64,000 nt of DNA from Paeniglutamicibacter psychrophenolicus (GCF_030812255.1 NZ_JAUSSH010000001.1:558001-622000), one strand, 5' to 3'; shown: positions 52,122 to 61,230, counted from the first letter of the stretch. Translations and numbers: made by a program. The notes: a model not told the origin generated them from the letters alone.

Positions 52122-53888
52122 TCAGTCGCCGATGGAGGCCAGCACGGCCCCTGCCGAGACGGTGTCGCCCGGAACGGCGCTGAGCCCGGAGACCACGCCG
52201 TCGCAGTGCGCGGTCAGCGGCTGTTCCATCTTCATGGCCTCCAGGACCACGATCAAATCACCCTCGGAGACGGTGTCCCCGTCGGCCACTGCAACCTTGA
52301 CGATGGTGCCCTGCATGGGGGAGACCAGGTCCGCCCCTGAGCTGCCGGCGGCTGCGGTGGAACGCGAGGAACGCTTCTTCTTCCGCGTCTTGCCGTTGGA
52401 CGAGGAGGACACGGTGCCCAGCGACGAAGGCAGCACGACCTCCAGGCGCTTGCCGCCGACCTCGACGGTGATGGCGTTGCGGCCCTCGTCCTCACCCGGG
52501 GTGCCGGCGGTGGCCGGGTCCCAGGCGGGGATCTCGTTGGAGAACTCGGTCTCGATCCAGCGGGTGTGGATGGAGAACGGGCCCGACTCCGGGGTGAACG
52601 CCTCATCGGCCATCACGGCGCGGTGGAAGGGCAGCACCGTGGGCATGCCCTCGATGCGGAACTCGTCCAGCGCGCGGCGGGCGCGGGCGGCGGCCTGGGC
52701 GCGGGTGGCGCCGGTGACGATCAGCTTGGCGATCATCGAGTCGAAGTTCCCCGAGACGGTTTCCCCGGCCTCGACGCCCGAGTCGATGCGCACGCCCGGC
52801 CCGGTGGGCAGGTTCATGGTGGTGATGGTGCCCGGCGCCGGCATGAAGCCGCGCCCGGGGTCCTCGCCGTTGATGCGGAACTCGAAGGAGTGCCCGCGCA
52901 CCTCGGGGTCGGTGTAGCCCAGCGCCTCGCCGCGGGCCAGCCGGAACTGCTCGGCCACCAGGTCGATGCCGGTGACCTCCTCGGAGATCGTGTGTTCGAC
53001 CTGCAGGCGGGTGTTGACCTCCAGGAAGGAGATCACTCCGTCCTGGCCCACGAGGAATTCGCAGGTGCCCGCTCCTACGTAGCCTGCCTCGCGCATGATG
53101 GCCTTGGACGCCTCGTAGAGGCGGGTGTTCTGCTCCTCGGTGAGGAACGGCGCGGGGGCCTCCTCGACGAGCTTCTGGTTGCGGCGCTGCAGTGAGCAGT
53201 CGCGGGTGGAAACCACCACGACGTTGCCGTGCACGTCGGCCAGGCACTGGGTCTCCACGTGGCGCGGGGCATCCAGGAAGCGTTCGACGAAGCATTCGCC
53301 GCGCCCGAAGGCGGCAACCGCCTCGCGGACCGCCGATTCGTAGGACTCCGCGATTTCCTCGCGCTTGCGCACGACCTTGATGCCGCGCCCGCCGCCGCCG
53401 TAGGCGGCCTTGATGGCCAGCGGCAGCCCGTGCTCATCGGCGAAGGCCAGCACCTCGTCGGTCGATGAGACCGGGTCCTTGGTGCCGGGCACCAGCGGGG
53501 CACCGACCTTTTCGGCCAGGTGGCGGGCTCGGACCTTGTCACCCAGCTGGTCGATGGCCGCCGGCGGGGGGCCGATCCAGGTCAGTCCGGCGTCGATCAC
53601 GGCCTGGGCGAAGATGGCGTTCTCCGCCAGGAACCCGTAGCCGGGGTGCACCGAGTCCGCGCCGGAGCGCTTGGCGACCTCGAGGATCTTGGCGATGTCC
53701 AGGTAGGACTCCGCGGCGGTGGAACCGCCCAGGGAGTAGGCCTCGTCGGCCAGACGGGAATGCAAGGCATCGCGGTCCGGTTCGGCGTACACGGCAACCG
53801 ATCCAATCCCCTCATCGCGGGCGGCGCGGATGATGCGTACGGCGATTTCTCCGCGATTGGCGATGAGAACCTTCGTCAACTGACTCAT
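52122..53888 (-). CDS. accA3: Acyl-CoA carboxylase alpha subunit (biotin carboxylase + biotin carrier)
   Basis: 588 residues. Biotin carboxylase: [20 protein letters not shown] at the start, [17 protein letters not shown], the ATP-grasp loop [13 protein letters not shown], and [19 protein letters not shown] Ser/Lys-rich linker ([19 protein letters not shown]) leads to the biotin-carrier domain with the attachment Lys in EAMKMEQ (K553). It carboxylates biotin and, with a beta (AccD) subunit, makes malonyl- or propionyl-derived CoA. No AccD gene is in the window. The start follows AAGGAG about 12 bases upstream. A palindrome lies about 100 bases upstream. Confidence 0.95.
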   Translation of the reverse strand: MSQLTKVLIANRGEIAVRIIRAARDEGIGSVAVYAEPDRDALHSRLADEAYSLGGSTAAESYLDIAKILEVAKRSGADSVHPGYGFLAENAIFAQAVIDAGLTWIGPPPAAIDQLGDKVRARHLAEKVGAPLVPGTKDPVSSTDEVLAFADEHGLPLAIKAAYGGGGRGIKVVRKREEIAESYESAVREAVAAFGRGECFVERFLDAPRHVETQCLADVHGNVVVVSTRDCSLQRRNQKLVEEAPAPFLTEEQNTRLYEASKAIMREAGYVGAGTCEFLVGQDGVISFLEVNTRLQVEHTISEEVTGIDLVAEQFRLARGEALGYTDPEVRGHSFEFRINGEDPGRGFMPAPGTITTMNLPTGPGVRIDSGVEAGETVSGNFDSMIAKLIVTGATRAQAAARARRALDEFRIEGMPTVLPFHRAVMADEAFTPESGPFSIHTRWIETEFSNEIPAWDPATAGTPGEDEGRNAITVEVGGKRLEVVLPSSLGTVSSSSNGKTRKKKRSSRSTAAAGSSGADLVSPMQGTIVKVAVADGDTVSEGDLIVVLEAMKMEQPLTAHCDGVVSGLSAVPGDTVSAGAVLASIGD

Positions 53889-53989
53889 GGCAGGGGCTAT
53901 CTCCTTAAATATGCTCTTGTGGAGCCTACCTGCGTTTGTGGGATGTGCACCCCCAAAACCCCCTGTGTCGGGAGTAGGTCGTGATTTCT

Positions 53990-54006
53990 TTGTAGGAGTC
54001 CTACAA
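53990..54006. promoter_or_regulatory. Perfect 17-bp palindrome upstream of accA3
   Basis: TTGTAGGAGTCCTACAA is a perfect 8-1-8 inverted repeat, 102 bases upstream of the accA3 start. It also covers the stop codon of the possible frameshifted gene. An operator controlling accA3 is the simplest reading; a weak terminator for the upstream gene cannot be excluded. The regulator is unknown. Confidence 0.5.
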
Positions 54007-54328
54007 GAGCCAGCCGTTGCAGCAACTGCTGCGGCACGAGGTGCGAAGCGCCCCGGAGTCGCGCGTTGCGGCCGGTGGCTCCCGAGGCCGGGGAGGGGCC
54101 CAGGGCTGTGCCGGTGCCTTCATTCGGGTGGCGGCGCCCGTTGACGCCCACACCGCACCGAGCATGGCCCCCATCGAGGAGCCCATGACGACCATTCCGG
54201 CGCTGTCCCTGGACGGTCCACAGGTGACCGGGACCGCCATGCAGGCAATTCCCGCGGCGAAGCTGAGCCAGGCGCACTGCGCTGCTGCGGCCCCGGTTGC
54301 TGTTCCTGGTGTTGGTGGGCGTGTTCAT
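54001..54328 (-). pseudogene. Possible frameshifted small membrane-protein gene
   Basis: An ATG at 54,328 has a good ribosome site (GGGAGG about nine bases upstream) and starts MNTPTNTRNSN. Shortly after, the +1 frame becomes the one with coding character: it reads TATGAAAAQCAWLSFAAGIA, then CMAVPV and MVVMGSSMGAMLGAVWAST, strongly hydrophobic, with mostly G/C third positions, and runs to a TAG at 54,001. That frame has no usable start of its own before an internal ATG at about 54,240, because a TGA sits at the ATG. The pattern suggests a one-base indel within the first dozen codons, real or a sequencing error. Function unknown. The gap 54,329-54,471 shows nothing else. Confidence 0.35.
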
Positions 54329-54471
54329 GCGGGCGGTCCTCCCGGTTGGCGTGTCCACCCAACCCAGAAACCACTTGCCATCATGGAAATCGGTTTCTGG
54401 AAATATTTCACGGCTCATCGTGTGAGGGATCCGCTTCGGGCATTGGGCACCCGCTTCGGCGCGTTAACCGC

Positions 54472-54510
54472 CCGAGGGGCCCGCACCGGGTGTCGGTGCG
54501 GGCCCCTCGG
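54472..54510 (-). terminator. Terminator of maf
   Basis: A near-perfect 17-bp stem (CCGAGGGGCCCGCACCG with CGGTGCGGGCCCCTCGG) around the loop GGTGT, 16 bases past the maf stop. No T-run. Confidence 0.75.
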
Positions 54511-54526
54511 ACGGTGCAAGGCGTGG

Positions 54527-55243
54527 CTAGACCCAGACGTCGGAGATCGACAGTCCGGCCTCGTGCAGCAGCTCGCGCAGCGTGGCCACGTTCAGCCCGA
54601 TCACGGTGTGCGGGTTGCCCTCGATGCCGCGGATGAAGGCGGCCCCGCGCCCGTCGATGGTGAACCCGCCGGCGCACGGCAGCGGCTCGCCGGTGGCCAC
54701 ATACGCGGCGATCTCCTCCGCATCGACCTGCTCGAAGTCCACGCGGGTGGAGGAGACTGCGCCGATGGTCGCCCCGGAGCCGCCGTCCCCGTCTTCCTCG
54801 GAGCGGTTGTCGATGAGCCAGTGCCCGGTGTGCAGGATCCCGGACTTCCCGCTCATCGCCGCCCAGCGTTCGGTGGCGACTTCCGCGGTTTGCGGCTTGC
54901 CGTAGATGACGCCCTCGAACTCGAAGACCGAGTCGCAGCCCAGCACCACCGCACCGTCGGCCTCATCCGTGGAGGCGACGTCCTCGGCCTTGGACTTGGC
55001 CAGCAGCAGCGCGGTGTCGGCCGGTCCCAGCTCGCCAAGGCGCTCGACGGCGCTTGCCAGTGCCGCGTCCTCGTCGACCGCGGAGACCTGGACGGCGAAG
55101 TCGATGCCGGCGTCGGTGAGCACCTTGGCCCGTCCGGGGGAGGCCGAGGCCAGAACCAGCAAGGGCAGGTCCTCGGGGTTCTCGATTTCACCGCGCGGAT
55201 CGGTGGCGGTGGCGTTGGTGCTGGGGTTCAGGTTCTGGCTCAT
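54527..55243 (-). CDS. maf: Maf-family nucleotide pyrophosphatase
   Basis: 238 residues. Motifs: LPLLVLASASPGRAKVLTDA (the S-x-SPRR region, here SASPGR), VAKSKAEDVAS-like LLLAKSKAEDV, VVLGCDSVFEFEGVIYGKPQ with the catalytic Asp, and STRVDFEQVDAEEIAAYV, then GAAFIRGIEGNPHTVIGL. Maf proteins hydrolyse non-canonical nucleoside triphosphates. An acidic insertion EEDGDGGSGA near the middle and a 25-residue N-terminal extension are longer than usual. The ATG overlaps the stop of the MMPL gene by four bases, so maf is coupled to the transporter here. Confidence 0.92.
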   Translation of the reverse strand: MSQNLNPSTNATATDPRGEIENPEDLPLLVLASASPGRAKVLTDAGIDFAVQVSAVDEDAALASAVERLGELGPADTALLLAKSKAEDVASTDEADGAVVLGCDSVFEFEGVIYGKPQTAEVATERWAAMSGKSGILHTGHWLIDNRSEEDGDGGSGATIGAVSSTRVDFEQVDAEEIAAYVATGEPLPCAGGFTIDGRGAAFIRGIEGNPHTVIGLNVATLRELLHEAGLSISDVWV

Positions 55244-58200
55244 GCATCAACCGTATCCCGGGCCGAGGGCGCCTGCGGCCCGTGCCCGTCGCCGTGGCCC
55301 GGATCCGGAGCAGCGTGCCCGTCCTGCCCATCGGCGGCGAGCGCGGCGATCTTCGAGCCCTCCACGTCCACGTCCGGCAGGATCCTATCCAGCCAGCGCG
55401 GGATGTACCAGGCGCGGTGCCCCAGCAGGTGCATGATCGCCGGGGTCAGCGTCATGCGCACGATGAACGCATCGAAGAGCACCCCGATCGCCAGCGAGAA
55501 CCCGATCGCGCGGATCATCGTCAGGTGCGAGAACACAAACCCGGCGAACACGGAGGTCATGATCAGCGCGGCGGCGGTGACCACCGGCGCGGAGTGGGCG
55601 AAGCCCGAGCGCACCGCGGCGCGCGCCGGCTGCCCGTGTGCGAAGGACTCGCGCATGCCGGCGACCAGGAACACCTGGTAGTCCATGGCCAGCCCGAACA
55701 GGATGCCGGTGAGCAGGATCGGCAGGAAGCTCATGATCGGCCCCGGCACGTTCACGTCGAAGAAGTCGCCCAGCCAGCCGAACTGGTAGACCGCGACGGT
55801 GGCGCCGAAGGCTGCCAGCAGCGAGAGCAGGAAGCCGGCGGTGGCCAGCAGCGGCACCACGACCGAGCGGAAGACCAGCAGCAGCAGGATCAGCGAGAGG
55901 CCCACGACGATGCCGATGTACATCGGCAGCGCCTCGGCGAGCTTCTCCGAGACGTCCACCTGCGCGGCGACCTGTCCGGTGACCGCAATGTGCGCACCCG
56001 TCGCCTGCTCGATCCCGGGAGACGCGTCGCGCAGCGCGTGCACCAGGGCCTCGGTCTCGGCGCTGGCCGGCCCCGCATCCGGGATCACCTGGATCGCACC
56101 GAGGTTCCGTGCGTCGTTGACCTGCACCGGGATCGCGGCCACGACGCCCGGGATCTTGCGCACGGCGTCGGCAACATCGAGGTTCGCCGCATCCGCGCCA
56201 CGGGCATCGAGCCCGGCCGGCAGGTCGGCGAGCACCAGCAGCGGGCCGTTGTAGCCGGCCCCGAACGCGTCGCTCATCTGCTCGTACGCCTTGTAGGCGC
56301 CCGAATCCACCGGTTCGGCGCTGCCGTCGGGCAGCGCGGTGCGCAGCTGCAGGGCCGGCAGCGCCACGATGGCCAGGAGCGCGATGGACGCGATGGCGGC
56401 GATCCACGGGCGGCGGGTGACCACCGCGCCCCAGCCGCGGTTGCCCGCGTCGTTGCGCGGCGCCCGGGTCTGCGCCGCGCCGGCCGCATCCCGGCGGGCC
56501 CAGGCCCGCTTGGACACCAGACGGTTGCCGATGATCCCCAGCAGCGCCGGGGTCAGCGTGATGGCGATCAGCACCGCCATCATCACGGTGAACGCGGCGG
56601 AGAAGCCCAGCACGGCCAGGAACGGGAGCCCCGGCACGGCCAGCGCGGACAGCGCGATGACCACGGTCAGCCCGGCAAACACCACGGCGTTGCCGCTGGT
56701 GCCGGTTGCCCGGGCGATGGATTCGCCCAGCGGCACGCCCTGAAGCAGCTGGCGGCGGTGCCGGTGCACGATGAACAGCGAGTAGTCGATGCCCACCGCC
56801 AACCCCAGCATCAACGCCAAGGCCGGGGTGATCGAGGCCATGTCGATGAGCGAGGACAGCGCGAGGGTTCCGCCGACGCCTGCGCCCACGCCGAGCACCG
56901 CCATGAGCAGCGGCAGCCCGGCGGCGACCAGCGTGCCGAGCATGACCAGCAGCACCGCGGCGGCCACGGCCAGGCCGATGATTTCCGCGGCCCCGAAGAT
57001 CGAGGAGAGGTCCTGCAGGATCTCCTTGGAGAAGAGCACCTCGACGCCGGCGGCCTCGGGTGCTGCGGCAATGGACTGGATGTCGGCGCGCTGCGCAGTG
57101 GAAAGCGCGTCGGTCGAGCCAACGAACGTCACGTGCGCCACGGCGGTGGAACCGTCCGCGGAGATGAAGCGCATGCCCGCCGAGGCACCGGCCTGGCGCT
57201 CGGCGAACGCCAGTTCGGCGCGGCCCGAAGCCAGGTCCTTGGCGCCGGCCTCAAGCTTCTCCTCGGCATCGGGCAGGGCCGCGGTCTTCTCGTCCACGGT
57301 CTTTTGCCCGGCGAGAAGCTTGGCCTGGTTCTCCTCGATGGCCTGCTGGCCCGCGGCCAGCTTGTCGGCATTCGTGTCGATCTCGGCCTGCCCGGCACGC
57401 AATTGCGCCCGGCCGGCGGAGATCTCGGCCGCTGCGGCCTGCATCTTGGAGCGGTTGGTGGCCAGTTCCTTGGCCCCCGCGTCCAGCTTCGCCTTGGCTG
57501 CGGGAAGCTTCGCGGCGCCCGCCTCCAGTTCGGCCTGCTTGGCCTTCAGCGTCGCCTGCCCGGTGGCCAGTTCCCTGGCCCCGGCATCGAGCTTCGCCTT
57601 GGCGGCGTCCAGGGCCTTCAGGCCCTCGAGGCCCTGGGTAACCCGGGCCAGCATGGCTTCCAGGGACTCCTTCTGCTTGAGCAGCTCGGCTTTTTGGCCG
57701 TTCAAGGTCGTGAGCGTTTCCTCCAGCGTGGCGATGTCCTGCTCGGCGGCCTGCTTCTTCGCGTCGGTGTCGGCATTCTTCAGCGCCGTCTTCGCAGCCT
57801 GGAGCTGCTGCTTCGTCGAGGTGATCCCGGCATCGAGGTCCTTGATCCCCGCATCCAGCGTGGCCAGCCCCGCGGCGGCCTGCTGCTTGCCGGCTGCCAG
57901 CTGCTTCTCCACGGTGGCCCGGGACTTGCCCTCCAGGATGGCCTTCATGCCGGCGTCGTACTGTGCCCGCCCGGTGGCCAGTTCCTTGGCAGCGGCATCG
58001 AGCTTCGCCTGGCCGGCGGCCAGTGCCTTGCGGCCATCGGCGATCTGCTTCGCCCCGGCCTGGTACTCGCGGTTGCCCGCATCCCACTTCCTTTGCCCGG
58101 CTGCCAGCTGGCCCTGCCCGTTCCTGAGCGCGGCGGCGCCGGTGGCCAGTTCCTTGGCGGCGGCATCGAGCTTCGCCTGTCCTGCGGCCAGTTTCGTGCG

Positions 58201-58728
58201 GCCTTCGGCGATTTCCTTCTTGGCATCGCCCAGCTGCAGGCGCCCGGAGTCGAGGTCGTCCTGCGCCTCGGCCAGCTGCTTCTTGCCGTCCGCCAGCTGC
58301 TTCTTGCCGTCGGCCAGTTGCCTGGCGGCGTCGTCGAGCTTGGCCTGCCCCTCGGCGAGCTTCGGCTTGGCCTCGTCGAGCTGTTTTTGCAGCTCGAAGG
58401 GCTTGGCGACCTCGGTGATCCCGGACTGGGAGGCCAAGTCTTCCAGCGAGGATTCGATGGCCCGGTGCTGGGTTGGGCTCAGCGCCTCGCCGTCCTGGGA
58501 ACGGAAGACGATCGACCCGCTGCCGCCGGCCAGCTCGGGCATCTCGACCTTCATCCGGTCCAGCGTGCGCTGGGTTTCGGTGCCGGGGATGGTGAAGGTG
58601 TTGGACAGCTTGCCCATGAAGGCGCCGGCGCACAGGCCGATGGCCAGCAGCAGGACGGCCCAGATGCCCACCACGGCCCAGCGCCTGCGGTAGGCCAGTG
58701 CACCCAGTCGGTAAAGGAAGGAAGCCAT
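55240..58728 (-). CDS. MMPL-family transporter with a ~400-residue periodic helical insert
   Basis: 1162 residues, about 400 more than usual. TM1 at 18-38, then a short extracytoplasmic part. Residues about 114-512 are a periodic Ala/Lys/Leu/Gly-rich stretch with repeats such as AAGQAKLDAAAKELATG (twice, near 181-197 and 237-253) and AKLDAGARELATG, predicted to be long alpha-helical coiled coil. The RND-type core follows: five helices around 560-770 with ITPALALMLGLAVGIDYSLF, then a second extracytoplasmic domain and helices around 950-1110 with LPILLTGILFGLAMDYQVFL. The G-x3-D-Y motif for proton coupling occurs in both halves. It exports a lipid-like or toxic compound; substrate unknown. It follows a TetR gene by six bases. 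Confidence 0.92.
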   Translation of the reverse strand: MASFLYRLGALAYRRRWAVVGIWAVLLLAIGLCAGAFMGKLSNTFTIPGTETQRTLDRMKVEMPELAGGSGSIVFRSQDGEALSPTQHRAIESSLEDLASQSGITEVAKPFELQKQLDEAKPKLAEGQAKLDDAARQLADGKKQLADGKKQLAEAQDDLDSGRLQLGDAKKEIAEGRTKLAAGQAKLDAAAKELATGAAALRNGQGQLAAGQRKWDAGNREYQAGAKQIADGRKALAAGQAKLDAAAKELATGRAQYDAGMKAILEGKSRATVEKQLAAGKQQAAAGLATLDAGIKDLDAGITSTKQQLQAAKTALKNADTDAKKQAAEQDIATLEETLTTLNGQKAELLKQKESLEAMLARVTQGLEGLKALDAAKAKLDAGARELATGQATLKAKQAELEAGAAKLPAAKAKLDAGAKELATNRSKMQAAAAEISAGRAQLRAGQAEIDTNADKLAAGQQAIEENQAKLLAGQKTVDEKTAALPDAEEKLEAGAKDLASGRAELAFAERQAGASAGMRFISADGSTAVAHVTFVGSTDALSTAQRADIQSIAAAPEAAGVEVLFSKEILQDLSSIFGAAEIIGLAVAAAVLLVMLGTLVAAGLPLLMAVLGVGAGVGGTLALSSLIDMASITPALALMLGLAVGIDYSLFIVHRHRRQLLQGVPLGESIARATGTSGNAVVFAGLTVVIALSALAVPGLPFLAVLGFSAAFTVMMAVLIAITLTPALLGIIGNRLVSKRAWARRDAAGAAQTRAPRNDAGNRGWGAVVTRRPWIAAIASIALLAIVALPALQLRTALPDGSAEPVDSGAYKAYEQMSDAFGAGYNGPLLVLADLPAGLDARGADAANLDVADAVRKIPGVVAAIPVQVNDARNLGAIQVIPDAGPASAETEALVHALRDASPGIEQATGAHIAVTGQVAAQVDVSEKLAEALPMYIGIVVGLSLILLLLVFRSVVVPLLATAGFLLSLLAAFGATVAVYQFGWLGDFFDVNVPGPIMSFLPILLTGILFGLAMDYQVFLVAGMRESFAHGQPARAAVRSGFAHSAPVVTAAALIMTSVFAGFVFSHLTMIRAIGFSLAIGVLFDAFIVRMTLTPAIMHLLGHRAWYIPRWLDRILPDVDVEGSKIAALAADGQDGHAAPDPGHGDGHGPQAPSARDTVDA

Positions 58729-58734
58729 GGTCTC

Positions 58735-59394
58735 TTAGGCCTTTCGTGTGTGCTGTGCACGTTGTTGCAGGGAGGGGAAGCCGTCGCGCAATTGGGCGAT
58801 GGCCTCGGCGAGGGTGGCGCGCAGCAGGTGCGTGCGGCGCGGATCGGCGGGGTCCGGGGTGGCGGCGAGCTCGCGGGACCACTGGGCGAAGGCGGCCTTG
58901 CCGGCGCCGATGACGCAGTGGGCGAAGACCGTGGCGGCCAGCGGGGTGCCGTGCCGGGCGCGGGCGGTGATGATCCCGGTGAGCGCCTCGGCGCAGTCGT
59001 TCCATGCCTCCAGCTGCATTCGGGCCATCTGCGGGTGCTCGGAGGCCAACAGGTACAGGTTGGCGATGGGTTCGAGCAGGGCCGGGTCCACGAGGGATTC
59101 GACCGTCGTCACCGCGGCGGAGAGCAGGTCCAGCTCCGGGTCCAGCTCGTCGAGCACGGCCACGGCGTTTTCCAGCAAGAGCTTGGTCGGCTCGTTCAGG
59201 GCCGCCTCGATCGAGGGGAAGTAGTTGAAGAAGGTGCGGCGGGAGACCCCGGCGGCGTCGGCAACGGACTCCGCGGTCAGTGCGGCGTAGCCGGCGGATT
59301 CCAGTTGGCCGAAGGCCGCCTGCACGATGGCCGCCCGGGTGGCTGCCTTGTTCAGTTCGCGCCGCGAGGGCGGGGGCGTGGGGGAGGGACTCAC
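58735..59394 (-). CDS. TetR-family regulator of the MMPL transporter
   Basis: 219 residues. HTH: ELNKAATRAAIVQAAFGQLE, then TAESVADAAGVSRRTFFNYF. The ligand domain contains LLASEHPQMARMQLEAWNDC. TetR genes directly upstream of MMPL exporters usually repress them and themselves. The GTG at 59,394 lies only six bases beyond the putative -10 element, so the mRNA may be leaderless or nearly so. The gene ends six bases before the MMPL start, consistent with one transcript that also includes maf. Confidence 0.93.
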   Translation of the reverse strand: MSPSPTPPPSRRELNKAATRAAIVQAAFGQLESAGYAALTAESVADAAGVSRRTFFNYFPSIEAALNEPTKLLLENAVAVLDELDPELDLLSAAVTTVESLVDPALLEPIANLYLLASEHPQMARMQLEAWNDCAEALTGIITARARHGTPLAATVFAHCVIGAGKAAFAQWSRELAATPDPADPRRTHLLRATLAEAIAQLRDGFPSLQQRAQHTRKA

Positions 59395-59400
59395 CTTTCT

Positions 59401-59430
59401 ACACTACGTGCAAACTTGCATGCCGTGCAA
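59401..59430 (-). promoter_or_regulatory. Promoter and overlapping palindromic operator of tetR-MMPL-maf
   Basis: On the minus strand TTGCAC (59,430-59,425) and TAGTGT (59,406-59,401) are spaced 18 bases, a plausible -35/-10 pair ending six bases from the GTG. Two overlapping inverted repeats lie between them: TGCAA-AC-TTGCA (59,409-59,420) and TTGCA-TGCCG-TGCAA (59,416-59,430). This layout fits autorepression by the TetR protein. Confidence 0.6.
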
Positions 59431-59486
59431 TTTTCTTGGCGATTTCCTGTCGGCTCCCCGACAGGGGGCAGTTCCCGGGCACAACA

Positions 59487-59545
59487 AAGGGCGGGCCGCC
59501 CGGTGCCCGGGGATGTTGCATCCCGGGAACCAGGCGACCCGCCCT
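59487..59545 (-). terminator. Terminator of the DAACS symporter gene
   Basis: A long imperfect hairpin: GGGCGGG, GCC and CCCGGG pair in order with the facing CCCGGG, GGC and CCCGCCC. It lies 36 bases past the stop and is followed on the minus strand by TTTGTTG. Confidence 0.65.
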
Positions 59546-59580
59546 GGTGGAAAAATCGTGACTACCGCACGGCGTTGCGG

Positions 59581-60996
59581 CTAATTGGCCTGGGCCGGCT
59601 GCAGCTCGCGCGCCTGGGCATCGGTGGATTCGGCGGCTTCTGTGGCCGCCTTGAATTCGTCGTTGAACGGGTCGCCGTGGCGCGGTGCGTTGTACAGCTC
59701 CTCGTCGAGGATGCCTTCGCGCTTGGCGACGATGGTCGGAACCAGGGCCTGCCCGGCGACGTTGACCGCGGTGCGGCCCATGTCCAGGATCGGGTCGACG
59801 GCCAGGATCAGTCCGACGCCGGCCAGCGGCAGTCCGACGGTGGACAGCGTCAGGGTCAACATGACCACCGCGCCGGTGGTTCCGGCCGTGGCGGCCGAGC
59901 CCAGCACCGAGACCATGGCGATCAACAGGTAGTCGGTCAGGCCCAGGTCGATGCCGAAGAACTGCGCGACGAAGATCGCGGAGATCGCCGGGTAGATCGC
60001 GGCGCAGCCGTCCATCTTGGTGGTGGCGCCCAGCGGCACGGCGAAGGAGGCGTAGCCCGAGGGTACGCCCAGGTTGCGTTCGGTCACGCGCTGGGTCAGC
60101 GGAAGGGTGCCGATGGAGGAGCGGGAGACGAAGGCCAGCTGCACGGCGGGCCACACGCCGGAGAAGTACTGCTTGATGCTCAGGCCGTGGGCGCGGACCA
60201 GCACCGGGTAGAGGCCGAAGATCACCAGCGCCAGTCCGATGTAGATGGCCAGGGTGAACTTGCCCAGCGCGCCGATGGTGTCCCAGCCGTAGGTGGCCAC
60301 GGCGTTGCCGATCAGGCCCACCGTACCCAGCGGGGCCAGGCGGATGATCCACCAGAGGACCTTCTGGATGACGGCCAGGGTGGCGGCGGAGAAGTCCAGG
60401 AACGGGCGGGCGGCGTCGCCCACCTTGAGTGCCGCGATGCCCACGGTGATGGCAATGACCAGCACCTGCAGCACGTTGAAGCTCAGCGCCGTGGTCGCGT
60501 CCCCGCCCTCGGCAATCTTGGTCGTTGCTCCGAGGCCCAGGAAGTTCGAGGGGATGAGCCCGGTCAGGAACGCCCACCAGTCACCGGTGCGCCCGTCGTA
60601 TTCGGGAGGGGCGCCTTGGCCGGTGCCGGATCCCGGGCGCAGCACGGTGCCCAGCACCATGCCGATGACCACGGAGATTGCCGAGGTGATGGCGAACCAG
60701 AGGATGGTCTGCCAGGCCAGGCGTGCCGCATTGGTCACCTTGGACAGGTTGGCGATGGAAGCCACGACCGCGAAGAAAATCAGCGGGATGACCGCCGCCT
60801 TCAGCAGCGAGATGTAGCTGGAGCCGAGCGTGGCCAGGGTCGTGCCCAGGCCCGTGGGGGTCTCCTTGGTGTGCCCGGTGTACTTGGCCAGCAGGCCCAG
60901 GACCAGGCCCAGGACCAGGGCGACGATGATTTGCGGGCCGAACGCGGTGGCCCAAGCCGGGATGCGCCTCGTGGGCGTCGTATTGGAGGTAGTCAC
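59581..60996 (-). CDS. Dicarboxylate/amino acid:cation symporter (DAACS family)
   Basis: 471 residues, 8 helices plus two re-entrant loops. Family motifs: LLKAAVIPLIFFAVVASIAN, the Ser-rich loop AFVSRSSIGTLPLT, VPLGATTKMDGCAAIYPAI, and GTTGAVVMLTLTLSTVGLPL, then DPILDMGRTAVNVAGQALVP with the substrate-binding Asp/Arg/Asn. It takes up glutamate, aspartate or C4-dicarboxylates with Na+ or H+. The cytoplasmic tail of about 40 residues is acidic and Ala-rich. GTG start with a weak ribosome site. Monocistronic and divergent from the LuxR gene. Confidence 0.94.
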   Translation of the reverse strand: MTTSNTTPTRRIPAWATAFGPQIIVALVLGLVLGLLAKYTGHTKETPTGLGTTLATLGSSYISLLKAAVIPLIFFAVVASIANLSKVTNAARLAWQTILWFAITSAISVVIGMVLGTVLRPGSGTGQGAPPEYDGRTGDWWAFLTGLIPSNFLGLGATTKIAEGGDATTALSFNVLQVLVIAITVGIAALKVGDAARPFLDFSAATLAVIQKVLWWIIRLAPLGTVGLIGNAVATYGWDTIGALGKFTLAIYIGLALVIFGLYPVLVRAHGLSIKQYFSGVWPAVQLAFVSRSSIGTLPLTQRVTERNLGVPSGYASFAVPLGATTKMDGCAAIYPAISAIFVAQFFGIDLGLTDYLLIAMVSVLGSAATAGTTGAVVMLTLTLSTVGLPLAGVGLILAVDPILDMGRTAVNVAGQALVPTIVAKREGILDEELYNAPRHGDPFNDEFKAATEAAESTDAQARELQPAQAN

Positions 60997-61230
60997 GATA
61001 AGAAGCTAGGCGGTGGACCCTAGCAAAGGACAGCCAGCATTGAGCAATGTTACGCAAAAGTCCTCCCCAGCGGATTGTTTCGGGGAATTTGTGTTCCATT
61101 ACATAGCGATGCGCCCCGGTGTTAAGCTGGGCTTTCAACCAATCGGTTTGTGTGTTATTTGTTCGTGCCCGCGGAAAATGCAGTACTCCGGGCCCGATGA
61201 ATCGCAGCTGGGGAACGGAGGCCGGAACGC

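Noticed and set aside
53897-54418. 173-residue minus-strand frame upstream of accA3
   Set aside because: Its third-position composition is poor compared with the shifted frame; only its first dozen codons look like a real gene start, handled as a possible frameshifted gene.
55282-61023. 1913-residue open frame on the plus strand
   Set aside because: It runs antisense to the MMPL, TetR and DAACS genes. Its composition is Gly/Arg/Gln/His-rich as expected for the antisense frame of GC-rich codons, and it lacks any domain.
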